A stretch of DNA of 39,462 nt. Origin: Truepera sp. Lineage in GTDB: Bacteria > Deinococcota > Deinococci > Deinococcales > Trueperaceae. Position 1 is the stretch's first letter. Every line of letters starts with the position of its first letter. Made by a program: the position numbers and the translations under genes. Below the pieces are notes generated by a model that was not told where the DNA came from, made no database searches, and worked only from the letters and a program-made list of their open reading frames with translations. Positions 29,894 through 38,497 of the stretch are shown here, piece by piece. The stretch is taken from NCBI GenBank assembly GCA_018333775.1, contig JAGXSO010000095.1, positions 1 through 39,462 on the forward strand, in the 5' to 3' direction.

Positions 29894-30547
29894 ATGAATA
29901 TCTTGCTCGATACCGCCGACCGACAAGTAATTAATAACTTTACCGATCATCCGCTAGTCGGCGGTATCACCACTAACCCTACCCTGCTTAGGCGGTCCGG
30001 GGTGCGGCGCAACGAACTAGCTGATTTCGTGGGGCACGTGCTAGCTCGCGGCTTTACGGAGCTGCACGTGCAGGTGATGTCTGCTACCACCGACGCCATG
30101 TTAGCGGATGCTGACACTCTCCTTGGCTTCGGTGACACGCACCGGCTGGTGATCAAGATTCCGGTTACCCATGACGGGCTGCGCGCTGCGCAAGCGCTGA
30201 TCCGGGAGGGCGTGCGCGTCACGCTCACGGCGGGGTACGCAGCGGAGCAAGCGCTGTGGGCGGCGCGGGTCGGGGCCAGCTATCTGGCGCCCTATCTGGG
30301 GCGGCTTAACGACAGCGGTGAGGACGGCCTAGCAGTGATTGCTGACATGCAGACCATCGTGGAACAAGAGGGTAGTGCTACCAAGCTCCTGGTAGCTAGC
30401 ATCCGCTCGAGCAACGAGGTCGTAGCGCTAGCCAAGCTCGGTGTCGGGACCGTCACGCTGCCACCCGCGCTGCTACAAGCGATGCTGACTAACTCCCGCA
30501 CCGACGAGGCTGAGCGCAACTTCTTGGCCGATGCCGCGGCGCTGTAG
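29894..30547 (+). CDS. transaldolase-family protein, fructose-6-phosphate aldolase-like
   Basis: A 217-residue TIM-barrel class I aldolase of the short transaldolase (FSA/TalC) type. The first strand MNILLDTADRQVINN and GGITTNPTLL (23-32) are typical. The Schiff-base lysine is K88 in RLVIKIPVT. YLAPYLGRLNDSGEDG and KLLVASIRSSNEVV follow the family pattern. It should cleave or form fructose 6-phosphate or a similar ketose phosphate, or act as a transaldolase. It follows a sugar importer, consistent with sugar-phosphate metabolism. The ribosome binding site is poor. Confidence 0.9.
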   Translation: MNILLDTADRQVINNFTDHPLVGGITTNPTLLRRSGVRRNELADFVGHVLARGFTELHVQVMSATTDAMLADADTLLGFGDTHRLVIKIPVTHDGLRAAQALIREGVRVTLTAGYAAEQALWAARVGASYLAPYLGRLNDSGEDGLAVIADMQTIVEQEGSATKLLVASIRSSNEVVALAKLGVGTVTLPPALLQAMLTNSRTDEAERNFLADAAAL

Positions 30548-30557
30548 GGTTAAAGCG

Positions 30558-31367
30558 CTAGAAGCGCGGCAGCAGGGTCTGGGTGCGCCCTAGCAGGTGA
30601 TAGATGAAGATAGCGCCCCACTCGCGCACCACCTGGTCAAACGCTGCCAGCTCACCGATGATATTCAGGGTAGGAGAGGGCTCGAGCCCCGCGGTGCGGT
30701 AGTCGACCGGATAGGGTAGCACGCGCCAGCTCAGGGTCTGAAAGGTGCCGATGGCCCGCGGCATGTGCATGGCCGAAGTGACCAGCAGCCAGGTCTGCCC
30801 CGCTTGCGGCGACAGCGCCTGTTGGCTTAGCAAGGCGTCCTCAAAGGTGCTGCGCGCGGCTCCAAGGTAGATGATGCGGCGGTTCGCAAAGGCCGGGCCG
30901 CTAAAAAAACTCTGCGGCGTAGCTTGCGGCCTGAACTCCTGTGGGGCAGTTTCAGCGAACAGCCCGGTAAACACCAGCGTCGCCTGTGGGTAGCGTTGGG
31001 CCAATGCGGCGGCAGCCATCAGCCGCTCAGCGGCCTCGTTAACGGCCAGTTGGCCGCGCGCTTTGCTAACGCGCCACTCCACCGCCCCTCCTAAGACGAT
31101 AATGCCGTCCACCCGCTCCGGCAGCGGGGCCGGCGGCACGTGACCCTCCAGCGGCTGCGCCAAGAGCGCCCGCAGCGGCAACACCGCGGGCAGCACCATC
31201 AGCAGCAGGGCGGCAAACAGCAATAGGCGACTGGCCCCCCGCCGACGCAGCAGGCCTACCAGCAGGCTCAGCACTAGTAGCAGCAAGACCACGGTGCTCG
31301 GCTGCAAGAGCAGCCATAAGGTGTCAGATAGGGGCAGGTTCACAGCTCTAGCGTGACCTGCCAACAT
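30558..31367 (-). CDS. YdcF-like (DUF218) membrane-anchored protein
   Basis: A protein of about 269 residues with two hydrophobic N-terminal helices (VVLLLLVLSLLVGLLRRR and LLLFAALLLMVLPAVLPL) and a periplasmic DUF218 domain: VDGIIVLGGAVEW, LAVNEAAERLMAAAALAQRY, FTGLFAE, ARSTFEDALLSQQAL and TSAMHMPRAIGTF. E. coli relatives (SanA, ElyC, YdcF) act in envelope integrity, or bind nucleotides; the precise job is unknown. ATG 31367 is a compromise: GTG 31343 directly before the first helix is equally possible, and neither has a strong ribosome binding site. It is convergent with the aldolase, ten bases apart. Confidence 0.85.
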   Translation of the reverse strand: MLAGHARAVNLPLSDTLWLLLQPSTVVLLLLVLSLLVGLLRRRGASRLLLFAALLLMVLPAVLPLRALLAQPLEGHVPPAPLPERVDGIIVLGGAVEWRVSKARGQLAVNEAAERLMAAAALAQRYPQATLVFTGLFAETAPQEFRPQATPQSFFSGPAFANRRIIYLGAARSTFEDALLSQQALSPQAGQTWLLVTSAMHMPRAIGTFQTLSWRVLPYPVDYRTAGLEPSPTLNIIGELAAFDQVVREWGAIFIYHLLGRTQTLLPRF

Positions 31368-31380
31368 GAAACGGCACTGA

Positions 31381-31452
31381 AAGTGGGTAGTGGGAGGTAG
31401 GGAGTAGGACACCCCCACAACCTACAATCCACAACCCACAACCCACTTCCTA
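31381..31452 (+). repeat. simple-sequence-like region between divergent genes
   Basis: A purine-rich stretch (GTGGGTAGTGGGAGGTAGGG) is followed by its near-complementary pyrimidine/adenine counterpart (CCACAACCTACAATCCACAA and repeats of ACAACCCAC). The two halves could form an imperfect hairpin. The first half resembles 16350-16373. Confidence 0.6.
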
Positions 31453-31477
31453 TGAACGTGCTGGACGCCGCTTGCGC

Positions 31478-31483
31478 TATACT
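31478..31483 (+). promoter_or_regulatory. -10 box of the amidase gene (leaderless type)
   Basis: TATACT followed by GCGGC and the ATG at 31489. There is no ribosome binding site in the gap, so translation from a message starting at or beside the ATG is likely. No good -35 hexamer was seen. Confidence 0.55.
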
Positions 31484-31488
31484 GCGGC

Positions 31489-32862
31489 ATGGAGATTCGG
31501 CAGCTCACCATAGCGCAGTTAGCCACCGCCTACCGCACCGGCGCCCTGACCGCCGCCGCGGTAACCGAGGCGTATTTGGCCGCCATCCGTCCGGGGCCGG
31601 TCTATCGCGTAGTGACAGCCGAACGCGCCCGCGAGCAGGCTCGGCGCGCCGATGAGCTGTTCGCCAAGGGGGTCGATCTCGGCCCGCTACAGGGGATACC
31701 GCTGGCCCTTAAAGACCTGCTGAGCACCGCCGGAGAGGTCACCGCTGCCGGCTCGAAGGTGCTTTTGCAGCGCCCTCCGGCCTTTCAGGACGCCGCTGTG
31801 GCAGCACGGCTGAACGCGGCCGGAGCGGTGTTTTTGGGCAAGACCACCATGACCGAGCTGGCCTTTTCGGGGGTCGGGCTCAACCCGCACTTCGGCACGC
31901 CGGGCTGCGCGCTCGATCCTACCCGCATCCCAGGGGGGTCGTCGTCGGGATCGGCGGTCGCGGTGGCCTCCGGGTTAGCCTGTGCGGCGATCGGCTCGGA
32001 CACCGGCGGCTCGGTGCGTATCCCGGCTGCTTTTAACGGCCTGGTCGGCCTGAAACCGACCGATGGGGCGCTGCCCATGGCGGGGGTGACCCCGCTCTCC
32101 CCTACGCTGGATACGCTCGGCCCCCTGACCAAGACCGTGGAGGACGCTTGGCTGTTGTGGCAGGCGATGAAGGGCGACACCCCGCGCTACTTCCGCGCCT
32201 CAGGTCTAAGCGGCCTGCGGCTGCTAGCGCCGAGCACGGTGCTGCTGGAGGGGCTCGAGCCCGCGGTAGCGAGCGCCTTTCAGGCCGCCTGCGAACGGCT
32301 GCGCGAGTGGGGTGCGGAGGTCGAGACGCGCGAGCTGCCGATGATGCAAGAGCTTAACGAGCTATACGCCCGCTACGGCAGCTTCGCTAGCCACGAAGCG
32401 CTGGCCCTCTACGGCGAGCTGCTGAAAACGCGCCTCAGCGACATGGACCCCCGCGTCACAGCGCGTATCCTGCAACACCAGGGGCGCCCGGCGCAAGACT
32501 ACGTGCGCTTGCAGCTCGAGCGCCGGCGCTTGCGGCAGGCGTTTTGGGACGAGTGCCGCGAGGTTAACGCGGTGCTCGCGCCGACCGCGCCGATCCTGCC
32601 TCCCAAGCTTGAAGAGCTTGCCCATGACGAGTCCTACCACCGCAGCAACAGCCTCTGCCTGCGCAATACCACACCCTTTAACCTCCTGGGCGTCCCGGCG
32701 GTGAGCGTGCCGTGTGCCCGCACCACCAGCGGCCTATCGGTCGGCCTGATGATCGCCGCTCGGCCCCATCACGAGGCGCTCGTTCTCTCCATCGCCAGGG
32801 CGGTCGAGGCCCTGGCGATAACTCCGGCCCGCTCAAGCTCGGCGAGATCGTCCGCGCTGTAA
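31489..32862 (+). CDS. amidase signature family hydrolase
   Basis: A 457-residue amidase with the Ser-cisSer-Lys triad: K75 (LALKDLLSTAG), cis-Ser S151 in GGSSSGSAVAVASG, and nucleophile S175 in SDTGGSVRIPAAF. It hydrolyses an amide to acid and ammonia. GatA is unlikely because the usual gatB and gatC neighbours are absent and the C-terminal part is different. Its last 94 bases overlap the 3' end of the CoA-transferase gene on the other strand, and the final 25 or so residues (ARSSSARSSAL) are low in complexity. The leaderless-type promoter suggests independent expression. Confidence 0.92.
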   Translation: MEIRQLTIAQLATAYRTGALTAAAVTEAYLAAIRPGPVYRVVTAERAREQARRADELFAKGVDLGPLQGIPLALKDLLSTAGEVTAAGSKVLLQRPPAFQDAAVAARLNAAGAVFLGKTTMTELAFSGVGLNPHFGTPGCALDPTRIPGGSSSGSAVAVASGLACAAIGSDTGGSVRIPAAFNGLVGLKPTDGALPMAGVTPLSPTLDTLGPLTKTVEDAWLLWQAMKGDTPRYFRASGLSGLRLLAPSTVLLEGLEPAVASAFQAACERLREWGAEVETRELPMMQELNELYARYGSFASHEALALYGELLKTRLSDMDPRVTARILQHQGRPAQDYVRLQLERRRLRQAFWDECREVNAVLAPTAPILPPKLEELAHDESYHRSNSLCLRNTTPFNLLGVPAVSVPCARTTSGLSVGLMIAARPHHEALVLSIARAVEALAITPARSSSARSSAL

Positions 32863-33989
32863 CCCAATACCTCGGCTAAAACCGCGGCGGTGTGCTCGCC
32901 CAGCAGCGGCGGGGGGCCTGACGGTGTGGCTGGCGTGCGCGAGAAGTTTAGCGGATTGGCTACCGTCAGCAACGTCCCCAAAGTAGGGTGAGGGAGCGGC
33001 CAGAGCAGGCCCCGCGCCTCCACCTGCGGATCGGCAAAGGCTTCAGCCACGGTGTTAATAGGGGTAGCCGGTACACCGGCTGCGCGCAAGCGGCTGAGCC
33101 AGTAGTGGCGCGGCTTAGCCCTGAAGGTTTCGGCTAACAGCGGGATCAGCTCGGCCCGGTGCGAAACCCGCCCAGCGTTGGTCTGAAAGCGCGCCTCCTC
33201 TAGCTCCGGGCGCTCAATAACCTCAGTGACGCGGCGATATTGCTCGTCGTTGCCTGCTGCCAGCATAAACCAGCCATCGCTGGCGGCAAACGCCTGGTAG
33301 GGGACGATCTGCGGATGAGCGCTCCCCAGGCGCCCCGGCGACGCGCCGGTCATCAGGTAACTGTGGGCCTGATTGACCAGCGCCGCCAGCCCAACGTCAA
33401 AGAGCGCTAAGTCGAGGTGTTGCCCCAGGCCGCTCTGCTCGCGCTCACGGAGCGCCGCCAGGATGCCGACAACGGCGGTGAGGCCGGTCAGCAGGTCGAT
33501 CCAGGCTACCCCCACCTTGACCGGCGGCCCGTCCGCCTCGCCGGTGATACTCATGATGCCGGTCGCCCCTTGCAACGCCGCATCGTAGCCGGGCTCATGG
33601 GCGTGCGGACCGCTCTGGCCGAAGCCGGTAATCGAAGCGTAGACGAGCCGCGGATTCAGAGCTGTCACACTGGCGTAATCCAGACCGTAGCGGGCCAGGT
33701 CGCCGACCTTGAAGTTTTCGACCAGCACGTCGGCGCGGCAGGCTAGTTCGCGGACTATCCGCTGTCCACGCGCATCCTTTAAGTTAACCGCCAGGCTCTT
33801 CTTGCCGCGGTTGCACGACAGGTAGTAGGCGCTCTCCCCGGCCTGAAACGGCGGCCCCCAGCGCCGGGTGTCGTCGCCAGTCAGCGACTCGACCTTCCAG
33901 ACTTCGGTGCCGAGGTCAGCCAGCAGCTGGGTGCAGTACGGCCCAGCCAGAATGCGCGACAGATCGATGACCCGCAGGTCCGCCAGCAC
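32769..33989 (-). CDS. class III (CaiB/BaiF family) CoA-transferase, probably glutarate CoA-transferase
   Basis: A 406-residue family III CoA-transferase. It has the N-terminal VIDLSRILAGPYCTQLLADL, the CoA-binding NRGKKSLAVNLKD and the catalytic aspartate D136 in PGYDAALQGATG. These enzymes move CoA between acids through an aspartyl anhydride. The gene begins two bases after the glutaryl-CoA dehydrogenase stop, with a GTG start, so the likely role is activating glutarate with succinyl-CoA, as human SUGCT does. The C-terminus overlaps the amidase gene by 94 bases and carries a short extra tail (ASTALAMERTSAS). Confidence 0.93.
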   Translation of the reverse strand: MLADLRVIDLSRILAGPYCTQLLADLGTEVWKVESLTGDDTRRWGPPFQAGESAYYLSCNRGKKSLAVNLKDARGQRIVRELACRADVLVENFKVGDLARYGLDYASVTALNPRLVYASITGFGQSGPHAHEPGYDAALQGATGIMSITGEADGPPVKVGVAWIDLLTGLTAVVGILAALREREQSGLGQHLDLALFDVGLAALVNQAHSYLMTGASPGRLGSAHPQIVPYQAFAASDGWFMLAAGNDEQYRRVTEVIERPELEEARFQTNAGRVSHRAELIPLLAETFRAKPRHYWLSRLRAAGVPATPINTVAEAFADPQVEARGLLWPLPHPTLGTLLTVANPLNFSRTPATPSGPPPLLGEHTAAVLAEVLGYSADDLAELERAGVIARASTALAMERTSAS

Positions 33990-33991
33990 GG

Positions 33992-35149
33992 CTACGCGAG
34001 CGCCTCCAGGCCGGTCAGCTCGCGCCCCACGATCAGCGTGTGGATATCGAAGGTCCCTTCATAGGTATCTACGGTCTCTAGGTTAAGCATGTGGCGGATA
34101 GTATGGTACTCCAAGGTGATGCCGCTGCCGCCGAGCAGCTCCCGCGCCAGGCGGGCCCCTTGCAAGGCCACGCGGACGTTGTTGCGTTTGGCCAGCGAGA
34201 CCTGGTGATACTTCAGCAGGCCGGCGTCCTTAAGTTGGCTGAGCCGCCAGGCTAAGAGCAGCCCCTTGCTGTGCTCAGAGACCATCTCCACCAGCTTGTG
34301 CTGCACCAGTTGGCGGGCGGCGATCGGCTTGCCGAAGGTGATGCGCGTCGCGGCGAAGTCGCGGGCCTCGGCATAGACAGCTTCCAGCGCCCCTAATACT
34401 CCCCAGGCGATGCCGTAGCGGGCCTGGGTTAAGCAGCTAAGCGGCGCCTTGAGCCCCACCGCCTGCGGCAGCAGCTGCGACGCCGGCACCCGCACCTCGT
34501 CAAGCACCAGCTCGCTGGTATTCGAGGCCCGCAGGCTGACCTTATGCTTGACCAGATTAGCCTTAAACCCCGGCGTATCGGTCGGCACGATGAAGCCGCG
34601 CACTACACCCGCGTCGTCCTTGGCCCAGATGATGGCGATGTCGGCGAGGTTGCCGCTGGTGATCCACATCTTGCTGCCCTGTAGCAGATAGTGGTCGCCG
34701 TCACGGCGGGCGCGGGTGTTCATAGCGCCGGGGTCGGAGCCGCCGTCGGCCTCGGTCAGGCCGAAACAGCCTACCAGCTCGCCGCTGGCGAGTTTGGGCA
34801 GGTAGTACGCCTTCTGCTCCTCGGAGCCGTAAGCGTAGATCGGGTACATCACCAGCGCCCCTTGCACGCTGGCGAAGCTGCGCAGCCCCGAGTCGGCGCG
34901 CTCGAGCTCGTACATGATCAGCCCGTAGGCAGTGCTTGAGAGGTTAGCGCCACCATAATGCTCCGGCAAGGTCGAACCCAGGAGGCCCATCTCACCAAAG
35001 GCCTTGACCAGGTGCTGCGGAAAGGTCTCCTCTTCCCACCAGCGCGCGATGTGGGGCAGGATCTCGGCATCTACGAACTTGCGCACCGCCGCTTGAATCT
35101 GGCGCTCCTCGGGCTTAAGCAGCTCTGTTACATTAAGGTAGTCGAGCAT
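33992..35149 (-). CDS. gcdH: glutaryl-CoA dehydrogenase
   Basis: A 385-residue acyl-CoA dehydrogenase. ATG 35149 has TAGGAGGTG immediately upstream; a longer frame to 35440 is an antisense shadow of the transporter gene. The substrate-carboxylate arginine of this subfamily is R90 in ADSGLRSFASVQ, and SVQGALVMYPIYAYGSEEQ is diagnostic. The catalytic base is E364 in VDTYEGTFDIHT. It oxidises and decarboxylates glutaryl-CoA to crotonyl-CoA with FAD and electron-transfer flavoprotein. With the CoA-transferase it forms a glutarate or lysine/tryptophan degradation module. The remaining beta-oxidation genes are elsewhere. Confidence 0.95.
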   Translation of the reverse strand: MLDYLNVTELLKPEERQIQAAVRKFVDAEILPHIARWWEEETFPQHLVKAFGEMGLLGSTLPEHYGGANLSSTAYGLIMYELERADSGLRSFASVQGALVMYPIYAYGSEEQKAYYLPKLASGELVGCFGLTEADGGSDPGAMNTRARRDGDHYLLQGSKMWITSGNLADIAIIWAKDDAGVVRGFIVPTDTPGFKANLVKHKVSLRASNTSELVLDEVRVPASQLLPQAVGLKAPLSCLTQARYGIAWGVLGALEAVYAEARDFAATRITFGKPIAARQLVQHKLVEMVSEHSKGLLLAWRLSQLKDAGLLKYHQVSLAKRNNVRVALQGARLARELLGGSGITLEYHTIRHMLNLETVDTYEGTFDIHTLIVGRELTGLEALA

Positions 35150-35214
35150 CACACCTCCTACCCGCACCCCGGCGTGGGGTCCGGGCAACCGCAGCGTCTC
35201 CGCATTGTAAGCCC

Positions 35215-36090
35215 TTAGCGGGAGGTTAGCACCCGGCTCGGATCGTACTTGGAGAACATCGCCAACAGGCCAAAGGCGGTCAGGAAACCGATGATTAATT
35301 TCAGCGCGATATCGGTAACGATCACCTCGACCATCCACGGCAAAGTAGCAAACGGCTTGCCGGCAAACGCCAGGGTGGTAAAGACTATCGTATCGACCGG
35401 GACGCTCACGGCATTGGAGCGCGCCACGCGCCCCAACCAACTCCGGTGGAGGTGGCGCTGATAGATTTCGGTATCGGCTGTGATCGATAGCATGATGGCC
35501 AAAAAGCCTACCGCCACATAGCGGATCGGCACCCCCAGGGTCAGCGCCATCACCACGTTGGCGGTCGCTGCAAACAGCAGCATCAGGTAGACCGCCTTGC
35601 GCCCGTAGCCGTGCACCCGGTCGCGCTGCGTGAAGGTAATGCCAAAAAAGAGCGTGCCGACGCTGATCAGCCCGTAGCCCGGCAGCGGCAGGAAGCTGTC
35701 GAAGGTAAAGGTAGCCAAGAGCGTGCAGACCACATAGACCGACATGGCGATGAGCATCGGGGCGTGGCGCTTAAAGAGTAGCGGCAGCAATTCACTCCAG
35801 GCGACCGCCGCCAACGGCGCCAGCAGGTACTCCGGCGGGGTCCCAGCTAGGAGGTAAAGCGCCAGGCTAGCGACCAGGCCGATGCTCCAGGCCAAACCGG
35901 GGGGCAGCTTGCGCTGCTGCCGCAGGTGGAAAAGCGGGCTAGCCAGCAGCACCCCGAGCATCACGATGACCGGCAGGGGCAGCTCCGGCTGAGGGTTCTG
36001 TCCAAACTGCGACAGCTGTAAGAGCAACACACAGCCCGCTTGGGCCGCTATGATAAACAGGCCATAAGTGATAAGCGGTAGGTGGCGCAA
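35215..36090 (-). CDS. VUT/YhhQ family transporter (probable queuosine precursor transporter)
   Basis: A 291-residue polytopic membrane protein with eight or so helices. The C-terminal half matches the YhhQ/VUT pattern: GVPIRYVAVGFLAIMLSITA, DTEIYQR, VARSNAVSVPVDTIVFTTLA and a final helix with KLIIGFLTAFGLLAMF. E. coli YhhQ (221 residues) imports queuine or preQ precursors. This one is longer by about 70 residues, mainly extra N-terminal helices. TTG 36090 with GGAG five bases upstream is the best start. It is followed by gcdH 65 bases downstream and has a perfect TATAAT at 36149-36144. Substrate is inferred by family. Confidence 0.82.
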   Translation of the reverse strand: MRHLPLITYGLFIIAAQAGCVLLLQLSQFGQNPQPELPLPVIVMLGVLLASPLFHLRQQRKLPPGLAWSIGLVASLALYLLAGTPPEYLLAPLAAVAWSELLPLLFKRHAPMLIAMSVYVVCTLLATFTFDSFLPLPGYGLISVGTLFFGITFTQRDRVHGYGRKAVYLMLLFAATANVVMALTLGVPIRYVAVGFLAIMLSITADTEIYQRHLHRSWLGRVARSNAVSVPVDTIVFTTLAFAGKPFATLPWMVEVIVTDIALKLIIGFLTAFGLLAMFSKYDPSRVLTSR

Positions 36091-36143
36091 GGTGACTCCA
36101 AAGCAAATGCTGTCGCGGTAATGTCACCTCCCGCGCGGCAGTG

Positions 36144-36149
36144 ATTATA
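36144..36149 (-). promoter_or_regulatory. perfect -10 box upstream of the VUT transporter gene
   Basis: TATAAT lies on the minus strand 54 bases before the TTG start. No -35 consensus was seen 17 bases further up. It is the only perfect -10 hexamer noticed in an intergenic gap in this window. Confidence 0.45.
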
Positions 36150-36285
36150 TCCTGCCTGAGCGCCTTAGCGGCTGAACCACCAGATCAGCGTATGGGTAGG
36201 AGCATGCCGCCATCCTTTCAAGAAAGGGGCTCTGCAGGAAAGCCGCCTTCACCGCCGACGCTACACTTTTTTGGGGCCGGAGGAG

Positions 36286-36291
36286 TACACT
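36286..36291 (+). promoter_or_regulatory. -10-like hexamer of ftsH
   Basis: TACACT is followed by AAGGGT and the ATG at 36298. A second TACACT at 36262-36267, with GGAGGAG at 36279-36285, may give a longer leadered message, so two start sites are possible. Confidence 0.45.
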
Positions 36292-36297
36292 AAGGGT

Positions 36298-38187
36298 ATG
36301 GCGAGATATCCGCTGCGTGGACTCATCATCGCAGCCGTGGTGATCGGCGTGGTCATGTTCCTGGCCTCGCAAAACAATGCGCGGCCGCCAAGCGGCCAGA
36401 GCCTCAGCTACTTCTTCCGGCAGGTCGAGGCCGGCGCGGTGGCTAGAGTCGTCATCGACGGTCAGGAGTTGCGCGTCACCCCGCGCAGCGGAGGACTTGA
36501 GCCGTTTACCACCCGCACCCCCAGCCCGCTCTCGATCGATGAGGTGGGCCAGCTTATCGCCCACGGGGTTGAGGTGGAGGTAGCGCCGGGCCGCATCAAC
36601 TGGGGCAGTATGCTGTTTTTGGCCATCCCAATACTCTTAATGATCGGGTTTCTGTTCTATATCATGCGGGGTTCGCGCGGCGGCGGCAGCGACGGCGCCG
36701 TATCGTTCGGCAAGTCCAAGGCCCGCCTGATCACCCAGGAGAACAGCCAGACGCTGTTTAAGGACGTAGCCGGCGTCGAGGAGGCCAAGAACGACCTGTC
36801 CGAAGTGGTCGAGTTTCTCAAGAACCCCAGCAAGTTCCACGCGCTAGGCGCACGCATCCCGCACGGTGTGTTGATGGTCGGCCCGCCCGGCTCCGGCAAG
36901 ACCCACCTGGCCAAGGCGGTAGCGGGCGAGGCGCGGGTACCGTTCTTTAGCATCTCTGGCTCGGACTTCGTGGAGATGTTTGTCGGTGTCGGCGCGGCGC
37001 GGGTACGCGACCTCTTCGACAACGCCAAGAAGAGCGCTCCTTGCATCGTCTTTATCGACGAGATCGACGCCGTGGGGCGGCGCCGTGGCGTTAATATCAA
37101 CGGTGGCAACGACGAGCGCGAGCAGACCTTGAACGCCCTGTTAGTTGAGATGGACGGCTTTGAGTCCAAGCACGATGTCATCATCATGGCCGCCACCAAC
37201 CGCCCTGATGTACTCGACCCAGCCCTTTTGCGCCCCGGCCGCTTCGACCGCCAGGTAGTGGTCGACGCCCCCGATGTCAAGGGGCGCGAGGCGATCTTGC
37301 AGATTCATGCCCGCGGCAAGCCGCTGGCCAAGAGCGTCGATCTTAGGGTGGTGGCCAAGCGGACCCCCGGCTTTGTCGGCGCCGACCTGGAGAGCCTCCT
37401 AAACGAGGCCGCCCTGGTAGCGGCTCGGTCCGGTCACCGGGAGATCACCATGGACGACCTCGACGAAGCCGCCGACCGGGTGGTGATGGGGCCGGAGCGT
37501 CGCAGCCGAGTCATCAGCCCTAAGGAGAAGGCGATTACCGCCTATCACGAAGCCGGGCACGCCATAGCCGGCTACTTTTTAGAGCACGCCGACCCGGTCC
37601 ACAAGATCACCATCGTGCCTCGGGGCCGTGCCGGTGGCTACGTGCTGTCGGTGGCCGAAGAGGACCGCCTGTACGCCACCCGCAACATGCTGCTCGACCG
37701 CATCGCCGTGGCGCTGGCCGGGCGCGCTGCTGAGGAGACCGTCTTTAGTGATGTAACTACCGGCGCCCAGAGCGATTTCCAGCAGGCCACTAACATCGCC
37801 CGGCGCATGGTCACTAGCTGGGGAATGAGCGACACGCTGGGCAAGATCGCCCTATCCAGCAGCAGCGAGTCCTTTTTGGGCGAGTACGAGGGGGCGCGCA
37901 ACTACAGCGAGGAGACCGCCCGCCTGATCGACACTGAGGTCAAAGCTATCCTCGACACCCAGTACGCCCGCATCAGGGCACTCTTAGCGAGTAAGCGCAC
38001 CGAGCTCGAGACGGTGGTCAAGGTCTTGCTCGAGCGCGAAACGCTCCATGCCGATGAGTTTGATCTGGTTATGCGCGGCCAGCCCATACCCGAACCCGAG
38101 GCCCCGCCAAGGGTCGCGCCCGCACCGTCGGCCCATGCTGAGAAGCCGCTTACGCTGCCGCCTGGGATGATGCCCAAGCCTGGTTAG
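36298..38187 (+). CDS. ftsH: ATP-dependent zinc metalloprotease FtsH
   Basis: A 629-residue membrane AAA+ protease. Two N-terminal helices ([16 protein letters not shown] at 8-23 and [20 protein letters not shown] at 104-123) enclose a periplasmic domain of about 80 residues. The AAA module has Walker A GPPGSGKT (195-202), Walker [16 protein letters not shown] and the second region of homology [19 protein letters not shown]. The zinc site HEAGH is at 417-421. The C-terminal tail is proline-rich ([20 protein letters not shown]). ATG 36298 is preferred over a TTG nine codons upstream. It degrades misfolded and regulated membrane proteins. Confidence 0.97.
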   Translation: MARYPLRGLIIAAVVIGVVMFLASQNNARPPSGQSLSYFFRQVEAGAVARVVIDGQELRVTPRSGGLEPFTTRTPSPLSIDEVGQLIAHGVEVEVAPGRINWGSMLFLAIPILLMIGFLFYIMRGSRGGGSDGAVSFGKSKARLITQENSQTLFKDVAGVEEAKNDLSEVVEFLKNPSKFHALGARIPHGVLMVGPPGSGKTHLAKAVAGEARVPFFSISGSDFVEMFVGVGAARVRDLFDNAKKSAPCIVFIDEIDAVGRRRGVNINGGNDEREQTLNALLVEMDGFESKHDVIIMAATNRPDVLDPALLRPGRFDRQVVVDAPDVKGREAILQIHARGKPLAKSVDLRVVAKRTPGFVGADLESLLNEAALVAARSGHREITMDDLDEAADRVVMGPERRSRVISPKEKAITAYHEAGHAIAGYFLEHADPVHKITIVPRGRAGGYVLSVAEEDRLYATRNMLLDRIAVALAGRAAEETVFSDVTTGAQSDFQQATNIARRMVTSWGMSDTLGKIALSSSSESFLGEYEGARNYSEETARLIDTEVKAILDTQYARIRALLASKRTELETVVKVLLERETLHADEFDLVMRGQPIPEPEAPPRVAPAPSAHAEKPLTLPPGMMPKPG

Positions 38188-38497
38188 GCCTCCAGTATCG
38201 CCGCCAATGTTGAGTATTTTAGCTAGTTAGCCAGTTAGCTAAAAGCCCTTCCTGATCAGCGAAGCGCCGAGCCGAAGGCGTACTAGCTGAAGTGCTGACC
38301 GGCTGACGAGCTGGACAGGTTCACTTGCGCCCGCGCGCGGTATAGTGGCGGCCTTCTTTAAGGTACTAGCAGCTACGCAGCAATCATGTCAAGATATTTG
38401 GTGATGCCAGCGGCAGTCGTACCAGGGCCTGGGGAGTGCGAAATTTATCCCATCAGGATGAGCCACGTATGCTAGACTGGCGCAACAAGGAGGGGTT
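38188..38497. other. ftsH-pilM intergenic region
   Basis: About 310 bases without a gene. An AT-rich inverted repeat (38217-38244) lies 30 bases after the ftsH stop. Then come degenerate GCTGAC/AGCTGA units (38284-38317), a TATAGT hexamer at 38341-38346 and, before pilM, TGC-TAGACT at 38470-38478. The pilM start has GGAGGGG. No ncRNA was recognised. Confidence 0.5.
38217..38244. terminator. inverted repeat after ftsH, weak terminator candidate
   Basis: TTTTAGCTA and TAGCTAAAA pair perfectly (9 bp) around GTTAGCCAGT. The stem is AT-rich and lacks the GC-rich base plus T-tract of a classic terminator, but it is well placed. It also contains tandem AGTTAGC units, so it may simply be part of the intergenic repeat family. 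Confidence 0.35.

Noticed and set aside
35150..35440. N-terminal extension of the glutaryl-CoA dehydrogenase frame
   Set aside because: The added sequence is an antisense shadow of the VUT transporter gene, and ATG 35149 has a perfect ribosome binding site and matches the family start.
36657..37280. Minus-strand frame of 207 codons opposite ftsH
   Set aside because: Antisense of the conserved AAA domain, low-complexity translation.
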